Source: Laedolimicola sp934402125
GTDB lineage: Bacteria > Bacillota > Clostridia > Lachnospirales > Lachnospiraceae
Length of the DNA: 64,000 bases
Assembly (NCBI RefSeq): GCF_052065835.1
Contig: NZ_JBQHTG010000003.1
Span: 366,426-430,425 of the forward strand
Direction of reading: 5' to 3'
The translations under genes and the position numbers were made by a program. Below are positions 53,900 through 62,303 of the stretch, one piece after another. Position 1 is the first letter of the stretch. Each line of letters starts with the position of its first letter. The notes below the pieces were generated by a model. That model was not told the DNA's origin, ran no database searches, and saw only the letters and a list, made by a program, of their open reading frames with translations.

Positions 53900-54313
53900 T
53901 TAGTGCATATGCGGCAGATCGCAGTCGTCGTGGAAATCATGGCAATTATGGAAATCGTCATGATCCGGCATAGCGCCGATATTCTGAGTATTGAGGGTAC
54001 GCCGCTTCATTCTTTGGTCCTCAGACTGCTGCAGGATAAAATCCTTGATAGCCCGGGCGTTTTTGATATGGGCAAGTTCCAGCTTCGGATGAGTCACATC
54101 ACCGGTATTGCAGATGACAGTGCCAAGCCCTGCGATACGTTCAAACAGGCTGGAGGTCAGAGTTACATCCTGAATCTTGTACATATAGCAGTCATCCTCC
54201 TTGCGGTTCAGAAGACCCTGATCGATGGTAACAATCTCTTCTGTAATGGTATAGGTTGTAAAAGTAAAGGGGAGACCTAAAAATACCCAACGCTTTTTTT
54301 CTTTAAATTCCAT
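53900..54313 (-). CDS. Bacterial PH-domain protein with His/Asp-rich tail
   Basis: 137 residues from the ATG at 54313 (GAGAGG upstream). Residues about 5-100 match the bacterial PH (YdbS/YdbT-like, bPH_2) fold: GLPFTFTTYTITEEIVTIDQGLLNRKEDDCYMYKIQDV then GLGTVICNTGDVTHPKLELAHI. The last 22 residues are rich in His and Asp (HDDFHNCHDFHDDCDLPHMH), which could bind divalent metal. Unlike YdbS/T it has no membrane helices. Function unknown. Confidence 0.78.
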   Translation of the reverse strand: MEFKEKKRWVFLGLPFTFTTYTITEEIVTIDQGLLNRKEDDCYMYKIQDVTLTSSLFERIAGLGTVICNTGDVTHPKLELAHIKNARAIKDFILQQSEDQRMKRRTLNTQNIGAMPDHDDFHNCHDFHDDCDLPHMH

Positions 54314-54462
54314 AATACATGCCTCTCTTTCCGGCAAAACGGAAAACAACCTTCCGCATGCCCTAGAATCTGAATTTCTGCAGTAATTTTGCGGCATTAG
54401 TAATGAAACCGCTCCTAAATAAAAGTATACTGGAAAAACTCAGAATTTGCAAAAGATATTTG

Positions 54463-54491
54463 TTGAAATCTGGAAGGGTTTGATGTAATAT
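54463..54491 (+). promoter_or_regulatory. Predicted pyrBI promoter
   Basis: TTGAAA (54463-54468), a 17-base spacer and TAATAT (54486-54491). No PyrR-binding leader or attenuator is visible in the 40-base leader. Confidence 0.6.
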
Positions 54492-54532
54492 ATTACGAGA
54501 CAAAAATTAACAAAGCCAAGTGGGAGGTTAGT

Positions 54533-55462
54533 ATGAGACATCTTATGAGCCCGCTGGATTTTTCTGTGGATGAAGTGGCACAGATTTTGGATCTTGCCAG
54601 CGACATCGAGAAGAATCCTGCAAAATACGCGCACGCCTGTGACGGAAAAGTTCTGGCGACCTTGTTTTATGAACCGAGTACAAGAACAAGACTTAGTTTT
54701 GAATCTGCAATGATCCATTTAGGCGGTCAGGTCTTAGGGTTTTCCAGTGCGGCATCCAGTTCCGCATCCAAAGGAGAAAGTGTTTCTGATACAATTCGTA
54801 TGATTTCCTGTTATGCTGATATATGTGCAATGCGGCACCCGAAAGAGGGAGCTCCGATGGTTGCGTCTGCAGTTTCCGGTATTCCGGTGATTAACGCAGG
54901 TGATGGCGGTCATCAGCATCCGACACAGACTCTTACAGATTTAATGACCATCCGTTCCCTGAAGGGACGTCTGGATCATCTGACCATCGGCCTCTGCGGC
55001 GACCTGAAATTCGGTCGTACCGTACATTCCCTGGTGAAAGCGCTGGTCCGCTATGAGAACATTAATTTTGTATTTATTTCCCCGGAGGAGCTTCGGATTC
55101 CCAGCTATATCCGTGAGGAGGTGCTGGACGCCAATGGTAAAAAATACCAGGAGGTAGAGCGCCTGGAAGATGTGATTGGCGACCTGGATCTGCTGTACAT
55201 GACCCGTGTACAGAGAGAGCGTTTCTTCAACGAAGAGGATTACGTTCGTCTGAAAGACTTCTATATTTTAAATAAGGCGAAAATGGATCTGGCGAAGCCG
55301 GATATGCTGGTTCTGCATCCGCTGCCCAGAGTCAATGAGATTTCTGTGGAAGTGGATAACGATCCGAGAGCCGCGTATTTCAAACAGGTACAGTATGGTG
55401 TCTATGTCAGAATGGCGCTGATTCTCACATTACTGGAGGTGAATGTATCATGTCAATGTTAA
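54533..55462 (+). CDS. pyrB: Aspartate carbamoyltransferase catalytic chain
   Basis: 309 residues, normal length. It joins carbamoyl phosphate and aspartate in pyrimidine synthesis. The carbamoyl-phosphate motif FYEPSTRTRLSFESAM is present, as are SSSASKGESVSDTIR (80s loop), GDGGHQHPTQTLTDL and the C-terminal LHPLPRVNEISVEVD. RBS GGGAGGTTAGT. It overlaps the pyrI gene by 13 bases, giving a coupled pair for the regulated class B holoenzyme. Confidence 0.96.
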   Translation: MRHLMSPLDFSVDEVAQILDLASDIEKNPAKYAHACDGKVLATLFYEPSTRTRLSFESAMIHLGGQVLGFSSAASSSASKGESVSDTIRMISCYADICAMRHPKEGAPMVASAVSGIPVINAGDGGHQHPTQTLTDLMTIRSLKGRLDHLTIGLCGDLKFGRTVHSLVKALVRYENINFVFISPEELRIPSYIREEVLDANGKKYQEVERLEDVIGDLDLLYMTRVQRERFFNEEDYVRLKDFYILNKAKMDLAKPDMLVLHPLPRVNEISVEVDNDPRAAYFKQVQYGVYVRMALILTLLEVNVSCQC

Positions 55463-55881
55463 GTGTAGGACGTATTTCAGAAGGCTTTGTACTGGATCAT
55501 ATCCAGGCGGGCAAGAGCATGGAAATTTACAAGTATCTGAACCTGGACAAGCTGGACTGCACCGTGGCGATTATCAAGAATGCCCGCAGTGAAAAGATGG
55601 GAAAGAAAGACCTGATGAAGATCGAGTGTCCCATCGATTACATTGACATGGATGTGCTGGGCTTTATCGATCACAACATTACGGTTAATATTGTAGAGAA
55701 TGAGAAGGTAACAGAGAAGAAAACCCTGTTCCTTCCGAAGGAGATCCGGAATATTGTAAAATGTAAGAATCCCCGCTGCATTACTTCTATCGAGCAGGAG
55801 CTGGATCAGGTTTTTGTCCTGACGGATCCGCGCAAAGAGGTATACCGCTGCAAGTACTGTGAAGAAAAGTACGAGAGGTAA
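55450..55881 (+). CDS. pyrI: Aspartate carbamoyltransferase regulatory chain
   Basis: 143 residues. PyrI binds nucleotide effectors and holds the catalytic trimers together. Seen: an N-terminal allosteric domain with GFVLDHIQAGKSMEIYKYL and the C-terminal zinc domain with four cysteines, CKNPRCI and YRCKYCEEKY. Start ATG lies inside the end of pyrB. Confidence 0.95.
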   Translation: MSMLSVGRISEGFVLDHIQAGKSMEIYKYLNLDKLDCTVAIIKNARSEKMGKKDLMKIECPIDYIDMDVLGFIDHNITVNIVENEKVTEKKTLFLPKEIRNIVKCKNPRCITSIEQELDQVFVLTDPRKEVYRCKYCEEKYER

Positions 55882-55889
55882 GAAAGGGC

Positions 55890-56294
55890 CTAAAGAGTTG
55901 GAGATTTGTTCAGCAGCTTCTCATAGAGCAGACCGGTCAGAAACCAGACCGGAGCGTAATCAAGCCTTATGACGCCGTTCACATTCCATTTTGCGCGGCT
56001 GTAATCCCAGGGACATACGCCCAGCTTTTTCAGGAGGCTCCCGCTCACATACTCCGTCAGAAAAATAGCGCCGGTATAGACACAGCCGCGAAACCAGATA
56101 CTTCTCCCGCGGAGATGTCTGGAGAGAGGCGCAAGCAGAAAGGCCATGCCGTAAATCGGGAACATCCAGATGGAGGAATGGCCCATGAGCTTCATCTGGC
56201 GCCGCTGCAGTGATTTTAAACCTGTCCAGAAGATTTCCAGACACCAGCCCAGAAGGCCGCATAAAATAAATCTGTTTCTTATCCTTTTCATCAT
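55890..56294 (-). CDS. Small integral membrane protein, 'putative ABC transporter permease' (CmpB-like) family
   Basis: 134 residues with three to four hydrophobic segments. The motifs FILCGLLGWCLEIFWTGLKSL near the start, HSSIWMFPIYGMAF, and ACPWDYS-like CPWDYSRAKWNVNGVIRLDYAPVWF mark this widespread Firmicute family. The annotation as permease is conventional; no transport activity is established. It is convergent with pyrI and divergent from the FMN riboswitch. Confidence 0.8.
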   Translation of the reverse strand: MMKRIRNRFILCGLLGWCLEIFWTGLKSLQRRQMKLMGHSSIWMFPIYGMAFLLAPLSRHLRGRSIWFRGCVYTGAIFLTEYVSGSLLKKLGVCPWDYSRAKWNVNGVIRLDYAPVWFLTGLLYEKLLNKSPTL

Positions 56295-56338
56295 AGAAAC
56301 AGGGTGTGCGGAAACCGGAAGGATTATACAAAAAACAC

Positions 56339-56367
56339 TTGCGCTTTTTTTCGGACGGGATTATAAT
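56339..56367 (+). promoter_or_regulatory. Predicted promoter of the FMN riboswitch / ribU unit
   Basis: TTGCGC (56339-56344), a 17-base spacer and a perfect TATAAT (56362-56367). Confidence 0.65.
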
Positions 56368-56388
56368 ACTCATCAGAATATGGTTAAT

Positions 56389-56506
56389 TCTTCAGGGCAG
56401 GGTGCAATTCCCGACCGGCGGTAAAGTCCGCGAGCCGTGTGTCTGTAAGGCGTATGGCCGAATCGGTGAGATTCCGATACCGACAGTAAAGTCTGGATGA
56501 GAGAAG
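56389..56506 (+). promoter_or_regulatory. FMN riboswitch (RFN element)
   Basis: Conserved blocks TCAGGGCAGGGTGCAATTCC, CCGGCGGTAA, AGTCCGCGAGC, the GGTGAGATTCCGATACCGAC segment and AGTCTGGATGAGAGAAG are all present in order. Binding of FMN should favour the downstream terminator and switch off ribU. Confidence 0.97.
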
Positions 56507-56543
56507 AAAAACAGAGCGTAGTTTTATTTGCTTTGCTTTTTTT

Positions 56544-56576
56544 GCCCTGAGTGCGGTTGTGCTCAGGGCTTTTTTT
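56544..56576 (+). terminator. Riboswitch-controlled terminator
   Basis: GCCCTGAG (56544-56551) pairs with CTCAGGGC (56562-56569), followed by a seven-T tract, between the FMN aptamer and ribU. Confidence 0.9.
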
Positions 56577-56625
56577 CGAAGAATTATCCTTTCTAATTTT
56601 TATTCAGAAAAGGAGAATCTGTAAC

Positions 56626-57348
56626 ATGTTAAATCTGATGCAAAGTGTAAAGGACAACGTAGCGTTTCTGGGAGTCTGCCTGCTGATTGCAGTGGCTATT
56701 TTTGTGGTGGCCAGCGTGACGGAGAAAGCTCTTCGCAAGAAAAACTCCATGCCCCGGACCAATTCCCCGGCCCGCCGTGTGGCATTGGTCGGCGTATTTT
56801 CCGCAATTGCGGCAGTACTGATGCTCTTTGAGCTGCCCCTGTGGTTCGCTCCCAGCTTCTATGAGCTGGACTTCAGTGAGATCCCGGTACTGATCTGTGC
56901 CTTTGCCATGGGACCGGTGGCAGGTGTAGCGACCGAGCTCTGTAAGGTGCTCTTAAAGCTGGTGCTCAAGGGAACCACCACAGCCTTTGTAGGAGATTTC
57001 GCTAATTTTGTAGTGGGTTGCAGCCTGGTGCTTCCGGCGTCTATTCTCTATTACATAAAAAAGAACCGGAAAATGGCGATCGCAGGCCTGGCGGTGGGTA
57101 CACTGGTAATGACAATTTTTGGAAGCGGATTCAACGCCCTTTATCTGCTGCCGAAATTCTCAGAGCTTTTCGGAATGCCCATGGAAGCTATCATCGGAAT
57201 GGGAACCGCGATCAATAGTCATATCCAGAGTGTCTGGACCTTGGTATTCTTCGCGGTGGTACCCTTTAATATCCTGAAGGGAATTGTGGTTTCCGCTATC
57301 ACCATGCTGCTTTACAAGCACATCAGCCCAATTCTGAAAAAGCATTAG
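56626..57348 (+). CDS. ribU: Riboflavin ECF transporter S component RibU
   Basis: 240 residues from the ATG at 56626 (RBS AAAGGAGAATCTGTAAC). RibU is the membrane substrate-binding subunit that works with the shared EcfA/A'/T module. Seen: about six hydrophobic segments; the ALVGVFSAIAAVLMLFELPL and DFSEIPVLICAFAMGP motifs of the riboflavin S-component family; and an additional N-terminal helix. The FMN riboswitch upstream strongly supports riboflavin as the substrate. Confidence 0.93.
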   Translation: MLNLMQSVKDNVAFLGVCLLIAVAIFVVASVTEKALRKKNSMPRTNSPARRVALVGVFSAIAAVLMLFELPLWFAPSFYELDFSEIPVLICAFAMGPVAGVATELCKVLLKLVLKGTTTAFVGDFANFVVGCSLVLPASILYYIKKNRKMAIAGLAVGTLVMTIFGSGFNALYLLPKFSELFGMPMEAIIGMGTAINSHIQSVWTLVFFAVVPFNILKGIVVSAITMLLYKHISPILKKH

Positions 57349-57364
57349 GCGGATGCGGAATAAC

Positions 57365-57393
57365 TGGACAGTGTAAAAGGGAAATGCTATAAT
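57365..57393 (+). promoter_or_regulatory. Predicted promoter before tsaE
   Basis: TGGACA (57365-57370), a 17-base spacer and a perfect TATAAT (57388-57393). A terminator hairpin follows 24 bases later, before tsaE. Confidence 0.6.
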
Positions 57394-57417
57394 AAAGCCG
57401 CAGAAACGGCAAAAAAC

Positions 57418-57449
57418 AGAGCCTCGCAGTATCTGCGGGGCTCTTTATT
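57418..57449 (+). terminator. Terminator / possible attenuator between ribU and tsaE
   Basis: AGAGCC-CGCAG stem (57418-57429) with CTGCG-GGCTCT (57433-57444), one bulged base per side, then TTTATTG. Confidence 0.75.
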
Positions 57450-57506
57450 GCGTGAGGGAGTTTTAGATGGAAACTCCCCGGATAGATTTTATGACGAGGT
57501 AAAAAC

Positions 57507-57935
57507 ATGATCACAGAGACATTTTCAGAAACAGACACCAGAGCTCTTGGTGAAAAGCTGGGCCGGGAAGCCCTTCCCGGAACCGTCTACACCTTGACCG
57601 GAGACCTGGGCGTGGGCAAGACCGTATTTACCCAGGGCTTTGCAAAGGGACTGGGCGTCACCGAGCATGTGAACAGCCCTACGTTCACGATTGTGCAGGA
57701 GTATGAGGAAGGACGCCTTCCGTTTTATCATTTTGACGTATACCGGATCGGTGATATAGAAGAAATGGATGAGATTGGTTATGAGGATTATTTTTATGGG
57801 GACGGCGTCTGCCTGATTGAGTGGGCGGAGCTGATTGAAGAGCTGATTCCCAAAAAGCATACGGCGATCCGGATAGAGAAGGATTTGGAGAAGGGCTTTG
57901 ATTACCGAAAAATAACCCTGGAGGAGAGAGAATAA
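57507..57935 (+). CDS. tsaE: t6A biosynthesis ATPase TsaE
   Basis: 142 residues. TsaE is the ATPase that, with TsaB and TsaD, completes threonylcarbamoylation of A37 in ANN-decoding tRNAs. Walker A GDLGVGKT is present, then VNSPTFTIVQEYE and FYHFDVYRI, and the IEWAE motif. It starts a compact run with tsaB and rimI (one-base spacing to tsaB). Confidence 0.94.
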   Translation: MITETFSETDTRALGEKLGREALPGTVYTLTGDLGVGKTVFTQGFAKGLGVTEHVNSPTFTIVQEYEEGRLPFYHFDVYRIGDIEEMDEIGYEDYFYGDGVCLIEWAELIEELIPKKHTAIRIEKDLEKGFDYRKITLEERE

Positions 57936-57936
57936 G

Positions 57937-58698
57937 ATGAAGATATTAGGACTGGACAGCTCCGGACTGGTAGCGTCCGTAGCGGTGGTAGAGGACGACG
58001 GAGTGAACAGCAATCTCCTTGCGGAGTACACGGTCAATTATAAAAAGACCCATTCCCAGACGCTGCTTCCCATGCTGGATGAGATTGCGAAAATGATTGA
58101 GCTGGATCTGGGCAGTATTGACGCCATCGCAGTGGCAGGAGGTCCCGGATCCTTTACAGGCTTACGCATCGGTTCTGCCACAGCCAAGGGACTGGGGCTG
58201 GCATTGGACAAGCCGTTGGTACACATTCCTACGGTAGACGCCCTGGCTTATAATTTATATGGAACAGACAAAATCATCTGCCCGCTGATGGACGCCCGCA
58301 GAAATCAGGTCTACACCGGCATTTATGAATTTCAGGGTGAGGAACTGGTGGCACTGGAGCCTCAGATGGCAGTCGGCATTGAAGAAATTGCGGAAAAGTT
58401 ATGTAAACTTGGAAGAGACGTGATTTTCCTGGGTGACGGTGTACCGGTGTTCCGTCAGGTATTAACGGACGAGCTTATGAAGGGAGTCGCCTTTTCCTTC
58501 GCCCCGGCCCATGTGAATAAGCAGCGGGCAGCGGCGGTAGCCATGCTCGCGGTTTCTTATGTCCGCGCCGGAAAGACAGAGACAGCGGCAGAGCATCGCC
58601 CGGATTATCTGCGCCTGTCCCAGGCAGAGCGGGAACGCGCAGAGCAGGAGAGATTGAAAAGAGAGCAGAAAACGCAGGCGTCAGGAGAGCAGGCATGA
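57937..58698 (+). CDS. tsaB: t6A biosynthesis protein TsaB
   Basis: 253 residues; ASKHA-fold paralogue of TsaD acting as its scaffold. Seen: MKILGLDSSGLVASVAVVED, HSQTLLPMLDEI and AVAGGPGSFTGLRIGSATAKGLGLAL, the family core. A Gln/Glu/Arg-rich C-terminal tail follows DYLRLSQAERERAEQ. The stop overlaps the rimI start by four bases. Confidence 0.94.
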   Translation: MKILGLDSSGLVASVAVVEDDGVNSNLLAEYTVNYKKTHSQTLLPMLDEIAKMIELDLGSIDAIAVAGGPGSFTGLRIGSATAKGLGLALDKPLVHIPTVDALAYNLYGTDKIICPLMDARRNQVYTGIYEFQGEELVALEPQMAVGIEEIAEKLCKLGRDVIFLGDGVPVFRQVLTDELMKGVAFSFAPAHVNKQRAAAVAMLAVSYVRAGKTETAAEHRPDYLRLSQAERERAEQERLKREQKTQASGEQA

Positions 58699-59135
58699 GC
58701 GAGCCGGAAATCCGCCTTATGGAGGAAGCAGATCTGGCAGAGGTAGCGGCTATTGAGCGGGAAGCGATCGCTCCGCCCTGGTCAGAGGAAGCCTTCCGGG
58801 AAAGCCTGGGACTGCCCCACACGATTCTGCTGACAGCGGTAAAGGACGGCCAGATTGTAGGCTACTGCGTCTGCTATCAGAGCTTTGAAGAAGGGGAAAT
58901 CACCAACGTGGCGGTAAAGAAGGAGCTGCGTGGGCAGGGAATTGCCGGAAAGCTTCTGGAAAAATTAGGTTCCTACGGAAAGGAACGGGGGCTGGAGCGC
59001 TATATCCTGGAGGTGCGCGCCGGCAATGAACCGGCCATTCATCTGTATGAACGGAGCGGCTTTACCCGGGTGGGAATCCGGAAGGGCTTTTATGAGCAGC
59101 CGGTAGAGGACGCTGTGATTATGGTAAAAGGTTGA
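58695..59135 (+). CDS. rimI: Ribosomal-protein-S18-alanine N-acetyltransferase RimI
   Basis: 146 residues, GNAT fold. Seen: ITNVAVKKELRGQGIAGKLLEKL (acetyl-CoA site R-G-x-G-x-A/G) and EVRAGNEPAIHLYERSGFTRVGIRKGFY, close to the RimI signature. Cotranscribed with tsaB by ATGA overlap, a typical arrangement in bacteria. The true substrate in Firmicutes may be broader than S18. Confidence 0.9.
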   Translation: MSEPEIRLMEEADLAEVAAIEREAIAPPWSEEAFRESLGLPHTILLTAVKDGQIVGYCVCYQSFEEGEITNVAVKKELRGQGIAGKLLEKLGSYGKERGLERYILEVRAGNEPAIHLYERSGFTRVGIRKGFYEQPVEDAVIMVKG

Positions 59136-59281
59136 CATAAGATTGACAGCTATTTCCACTAGGCAGAAAAAAACGGATTAGGTAGAATATTCACGTAAAA
59201 TAAAAACGTAGAGTCCGGTCGCGCGCCAGAGGATAGCGCGGCGGAATGACACAGGGCTGCGAAAGCGGCGGGAGGAATAAG

Positions 59282-59530
59282 ATGCGTGAGTATAAGACGA
59301 CAGAGACAAGAATTTTAACCAGACTGATTTGCAACTGCTGCGGTAAAGTTGTTGCCCTGCGCGGCGGTATTCCCATGGAGGGGGTCTGCACTGTGCGGCA
59401 AAGCTGGGGCTATCCGTCCGAAAAGGATGGAGAACAGGACAGCTTTGACCTGTGCGAGGCATGTTATGACCGCATTACCGGGCAGTTTAAAGTCCCTGTA
59501 ACGCGGACAGAACAGATCGAATGGTTATAA
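59282..59530 (+). CDS. Small zinc-ribbon protein
   Basis: 82 residues from the ATG at 59282 (RBS GCGGGAGGAATAAG). Two Cys pairs, ICNCCGK and LCEACYD, about 50 residues apart, suggest a single zinc-binding domain. Between them is GGIPMEGVCTVRQSWGYPSEKDG. Similar short proteins are common in Lachnospiraceae; no function is known to me. It lies between rimI and rnz. Confidence 0.75.
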   Translation: MREYKTTETRILTRLICNCCGKVVALRGGIPMEGVCTVRQSWGYPSEKDGEQDSFDLCEACYDRITGQFKVPVTRTEQIEWL

Positions 59531-59553
59531 GATAGGAAGATTAGGAGACAGGA

Positions 59554-60471
59554 ATGTTAGATGTATGTTTACTGGGAAGCGGAGGCATGATGCCGCTGCC
59601 CTATCGCTGGCTTACAGCGCTGATGATGCGATATAACGGAAGCAGTGTACTGATAGACTGCGGAGAGGGAACGCAGATAGCGGTAAAGGAAAAGGGCTGG
59701 AGCTTTAAGCCCATTGATGTGATCTGCTTTACCCATTTCCACGGGGATCATATCAGCGGCCTGCCGGGGCTTCTGCTTACCATGGGAAATGCGGAGCGGA
59801 CGGAACCTCTGACGTTAGTGGGACCCAAGGGGCTGGAACGGGTGGTCAACGCCTTACGCGTCATCGCGCCGGAGCTTCCCTTTCCCATTGAATTTATCGA
59901 ATTGACAAAGGCGGAAGAGGAGCTGGAGCTGAACGGTTATCACATCAAAGCATTCCGGGTCAATCATAATGTGACCTGTTACGGTTATTCCATTGAGATT
60001 AAGCGGGCGGGCAAATTCAATCTGGAGCAGGCTCAGAGCCTGAACATTCCGAAAAAATTCTGGAATCGTCTGCAGAAGGGGGAAACCATCGAGGCAGACG
60101 GAACGGTGTATACGCCGGATATGGTTATGGGAGCGCCCCGGAAGGGTATTAAGCTGGTATATTGTACGGATACCCGGCCTACAGAGTCCATTTCCAGAAA
60201 TGCGAAGGACGCGGATCTTTTTATCTGCGAGGGTATGTATGGCGAGAAGGACAAGCAGGCGAAAGCAGTCGCCAATAAGCACATGACCTTTTACGAAGCA
60301 GCCCGTCTTGCGAAAGAGGCAGATGTGAAGGAGATGTGGCTGACCCATTACAGTCCGTCGCTGACACGCCCGGAAGAATATATGGACGAGGTACGCAAGA
60401 TATTCCCGCGCGCAGTAGCCGGAAAGGACAGAAAATCCGCAGAGCTGGATTTTGAGGATGAAGAAAAATGA
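59554..60471 (+). CDS. rnz: Ribonuclease Z
   Basis: 305 residues; RBS TAGGAGACAGGA. Metallo-beta-lactamase-fold tRNA 3' endonuclease. The signature FTHFHGDHISGLPGLLLTMG (HxHxDH) is present; further ligands are in NHNVTCYGYSIE, YCTDTRP and HMTFYEAA, WLTHYSPS. The length matches the short RNase Z form. The stop overlaps the tsaD start (ATGA). Confidence 0.9.
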   Translation: MLDVCLLGSGGMMPLPYRWLTALMMRYNGSSVLIDCGEGTQIAVKEKGWSFKPIDVICFTHFHGDHISGLPGLLLTMGNAERTEPLTLVGPKGLERVVNALRVIAPELPFPIEFIELTKAEEELELNGYHIKAFRVNHNVTCYGYSIEIKRAGKFNLEQAQSLNIPKKFWNRLQKGETIEADGTVYTPDMVMGAPRKGIKLVYCTDTRPTESISRNAKDADLFICEGMYGEKDKQAKAVANKHMTFYEAARLAKEADVKEMWLTHYSPSLTRPEEYMDEVRKIFPRAVAGKDRKSAELDFEDEEK

Positions 60472-61508
60472 GTGAGACGATGAATACAAAAAAAGATATC
60501 TATATATTGGGAATTGAGAGCTCCTGTGATGAGACAGCGGCTTCCGTGGTAAAAAATGGCCGGGAGGTGCTGTCCAACGTGATTTCCTCCCAGATAGATC
60601 TGCACACCCTGTACGGCGGCGTGGTTCCGGAGATCGCGTCCCGGAAGCATATCGAGCGCATCAATCAGGTCATTGAAGAAGCATTGACTACGGCAAATAT
60701 GACACTGGACGATCTGGACGCCATCGGCGTCACCTATGGTCCGGGGCTGGTGGGCGCGCTGCTGGTGGGCGTGGCCGAGGCAAAAGCCATCAGTTATGCA
60801 AAAAAGCTGCCGCTGGTGGGCGTACATCATATTGAAGGACATATTTCCGCCAATTATATCGAAAATCCGGATCTGGAGCCGCCCTTTGTGTGCCTGGTGG
60901 TATCCGGCGGACATACCCATCTGGTCGTTGTGCGGGATTATGGAAAATACGAGATTCTGGGACGGACCCGTGACGACGCGGCCGGAGAGGCCTTTGATAA
61001 AGTGGCCCGCGCCATTGGCCTGGGTTATCCGGGCGGTCCGAAGATTGATAAGATTTCCAAAGAGGGCAATCCGGATGCCATCGCGTTTCCGCGTCCGAAA
61101 TTCGAGGATTCTCCTTATGATTTCAGCTTCAGCGGCCTGAAATCTGCCGTACTGAATTATCTGAACGGCTGCCAGATGAAGGGCGTAGAGATCAACCGGG
61201 CCGACGTGGCGGCTTCTTTCCAGAAGGCAGTCTGCGACGTACTGGTGGAGCATGCCATGATTGCAGTGAAGGAAAGCGGCCTCAATAAATTTGCCATTGC
61301 CGGCGGCGTGGCGTCCAATTCCGCTCTTCGTGCGGCCTTCGAGAAGGCGTGTGCGGAGCGCCAGATCGAATTTTATCATCCGTCTCCGATTTTCTGTACG
61401 GACAACGCGGCAATGATTGGATCGGCAGCTTATTATGAATTTATTGCGGGAAAACGGGACGGTCTTGACTTGAACGCGGTTCCCAATCTGAAATTAGGCG
61501 AGCGGTAG
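60468..61508 (+). CDS. tsaD: tRNA N6-adenosine threonylcarbamoyltransferase TsaD
   Basis: 346 residues. Transfers the threonylcarbamoyl group to A37 together with TsaB and TsaE. Seen: GIESSCDETAASVV, the metal-binding HHIEGHISANY, VSGGHTHLVVV, GRTRDDAAGEAFDKVARAIGL and AGGVASNSALR, all standard. An internal ATG at 60480 is an alternative start. Confidence 0.96.
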   Translation: MSETMNTKKDIYILGIESSCDETAASVVKNGREVLSNVISSQIDLHTLYGGVVPEIASRKHIERINQVIEEALTTANMTLDDLDAIGVTYGPGLVGALLVGVAEAKAISYAKKLPLVGVHHIEGHISANYIENPDLEPPFVCLVVSGGHTHLVVVRDYGKYEILGRTRDDAAGEAFDKVARAIGLGYPGGPKIDKISKEGNPDAIAFPRPKFEDSPYDFSFSGLKSAVLNYLNGCQMKGVEINRADVAASFQKAVCDVLVEHAMIAVKESGLNKFAIAGGVASNSALRAAFEKACAERQIEFYHPSPIFCTDNAAMIGSAAYYEFIAGKRDGLDLNAVPNLKLGER

Positions 61509-61523
61509 GCAGGAGAACAAAAG

Positions 61524-62246
61524 ATGAAAAGAAAAGCGTGTACAGCCATTGTCCTGGCAGCAGGTCAGGGAAAACGGATGGGCGGCGACGTCCACAAGCA
61601 GTTTCTGGAGCTTCTGGGCCATCCGGTGGTCTATTATTCCATCCGAACTTTTCAGGAATCCCCATTGATCGACCGGATTCTTCTTGTAACCGGCGAGACA
61701 GAAATAGATTATGTCCAATCAGAAATCGTGGAGAAATACCATTTTGATAAGGTGTGTGCAGTCGCGGCAGGCGGTCATGAGCGCTACGCTTCGGTCTGGA
61801 ACGGCCTCAAAGCGCTTGAAAAAAGCCTGAGTGAAGAAGAAAAGGATGGCTTTGTATTCATTCACGACGGCGTGCGCCCTTTTATAAATGAAGAAATTCT
61901 GCGCCGCGCCTTTGACGCGGTAGAAGCATATCATGCCTGCGTAGTCGGCATGCCCAGTAAAGATACGGTCAAAATCGCCGACGCCGATGGTTTTGTGTCC
62001 GAAACTCCGGCCCGCAGCCGAGTATGGAATGTGCAGACCCCGCAGGTATTTGATTTCCGTCTGGCTTATAAGGCCTATGCGGCTCTGGAGCAGAGCGGCC
62101 GCAGTGATGTGACGGATGACGCCATGATTGTGGAAGCATTTACGGATACAAAGGTGAAGCTGGTGGAAGGATCCTACGAGAATATCAAGCTGACCACGCC
62201 GGAGGATCTGAAGATCGCCGCGACCTTTTTGCATAATCAGAAATAG
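61524..62246 (+). CDS. ispD: 2-C-methyl-D-erythritol 4-phosphate cytidylyltransferase IspD
   Basis: 240 residues. Third step of the MEP isoprenoid pathway: CTP plus methylerythritol phosphate gives CDP-ME. Seen: the nucleotide-binding loop IVLAAGQGKRMGGDVHKQFLEL, VFIHDGVRPFI and RSRVWNVQTPQVFDFRLAYKAY, DVTDDAMIVEAF, all conserved. RBS GGAGAACAAAAG. Confidence 0.94.
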   Translation: MKRKACTAIVLAAGQGKRMGGDVHKQFLELLGHPVVYYSIRTFQESPLIDRILLVTGETEIDYVQSEIVEKYHFDKVCAVAAGGHERYASVWNGLKALEKSLSEEEKDGFVFIHDGVRPFINEEILRRAFDAVEAYHACVVGMPSKDTVKIADADGFVSETPARSRVWNVQTPQVFDFRLAYKAYAALEQSGRSDVTDDAMIVEAFTDTKVKLVEGSYENIKLTTPEDLKIAATFLHNQK

Positions 62247-62303
62247 GGTATTCGTAGAAGCAAAGGAAACTTATATTCGGAAAATCAGGAGAACAGGACA
62301 GTG

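Noticed and set aside
60348..61379. 343-codon minus-strand open frame opposite tsaD
   Set aside because: Shadow of rnz/tsaD, which carry all catalytic motifs on the plus strand.
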